Origin: Fomes fomentarius
Taxonomy: Eukaryota > Basidiomycota > Agaricomycetes > Polyporales > Polyporaceae
DNA: 64,000 bases
Direction of reading: 5' to 3'
Assembly (NCBI GenBank): GCA_022606135.1
Contig: JABYQN010000005.1
Coordinates: forward strand, 2,232,001 to 2,296,000
Shown here: positions 63,891-64,000 of the stretch, one piece after another
Layout: every line of letters begins with the position of its first letter
How positions within the stretch are numbered: the first letter of the stretch is position 1
The notes under the pieces: generated by a model
Database searches by the model: none
What the model was told of the DNA's origin: nothing
Seen by the model: the letters and a program-made list of their open reading frames with translations, nothing else
Program-made: the position numbers and the translations under genes

Positions 63891-64000
63891 TGTCGAAGAC
63901 TGCGAGAGACGGAGTGGAGGATCGTTATGAGCGAAAGACGAGAGTTACGAGCGCGATTAAAATTCAGTTAGAAATAGCATGGGCAATTGCGAAAGTCGAC
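63891..64000. other. Cyclin 5' flank at window edge
   Basis: The last 110 bases are the upstream flank of the cyclin gene. No further feature is seen. Confidence 0.4.

Overview
The window is nuclear DNA of a filamentous fungus, almost certainly an Agaricomycete (mushroom-forming basidiomycete). The evidence is the gene structure: most genes are cut by many introns of about 45-120 nt with GT..AG ends, and exons as short as 12-25 nt are common. The gene content fits too: a CBM1 protein, an AA9 polysaccharide monooxygenase with a histidine-brace N-terminus, a membrane-anchored GH18 chitinase, a Ure2p-like glutathione transferase, a GT1 glycosyltransferase and elongation factor 3. A wood or litter decayer is likely; order and genus cannot be fixed by eye. 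I see no bacterial features, CRISPR array or intact transposon. Exon coordinates were derived by hand from splice sites, reading frame and family conservation; exon phases sum correctly unless stated.

Layout. 1-753 (+): 3' end of a secreted CBM1 protein. 1271-3074 (+): GH18 chitinase. 5405-9287 (-): NDR-class protein kinase, 17 exons. 10640-12067 (+): homeodomain transcription factor. 14480-15865 (-): AA9 LPMO. 17108-18457 (-): single-pass membrane protein. 19340-24030 (+): elongation factor 3, 20 exons, with an apparent one-base frameshift. 25209-25879 (-): C2H2 zinc-finger protein. 27362-28056 (-): BolA-like protein. 31052-33172 (+): GT1 UDP-glycosyltransferase. 33482-34312 (+): Clr2-like protein. 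34729-36850 (+): unrecognised 526-residue protein. 38856-42380 (-): DNA ligase I. 44369-45184 (+): a second C2H2 protein. 45498-46174 (-): N-alpha-acetyltransferase NAA50. 53913-54893 (-): unrecognised low-complexity protein. About 55620-56612 (+): a decayed gene. 57041-57966 (-): Ure2p-like GST, with a duplicated fragment of its 3' end at 58.9-59.2 kb. 61709-63890 (-): Pcl/Pho80-type cyclin. The 46.2-53.9 kb block is strikingly gene-poor.

How the genes relate. There is no operon and no convincing biosynthetic cluster; neighbours have unrelated roles, as is normal in fungi. Themes are plant/fungal wall attack (CBM1 protein, LPMO, chitinase), xenobiotic handling (UGT, GST), core information processing (EF3, DNA ligase I, NAA50) and morphogenesis or cell-cycle control (NDR kinase, homeodomain factor, cyclin, C2H2 factors). 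I found no clearly new multi-gene system. The most interesting signals are micro-exons that encode catalytic or regulatory motifs, the frameshift in EF3, in-frame alternative starts that could give mitochondrial forms of DNA ligase I and BolA, and the small segmental duplication beside the GST.
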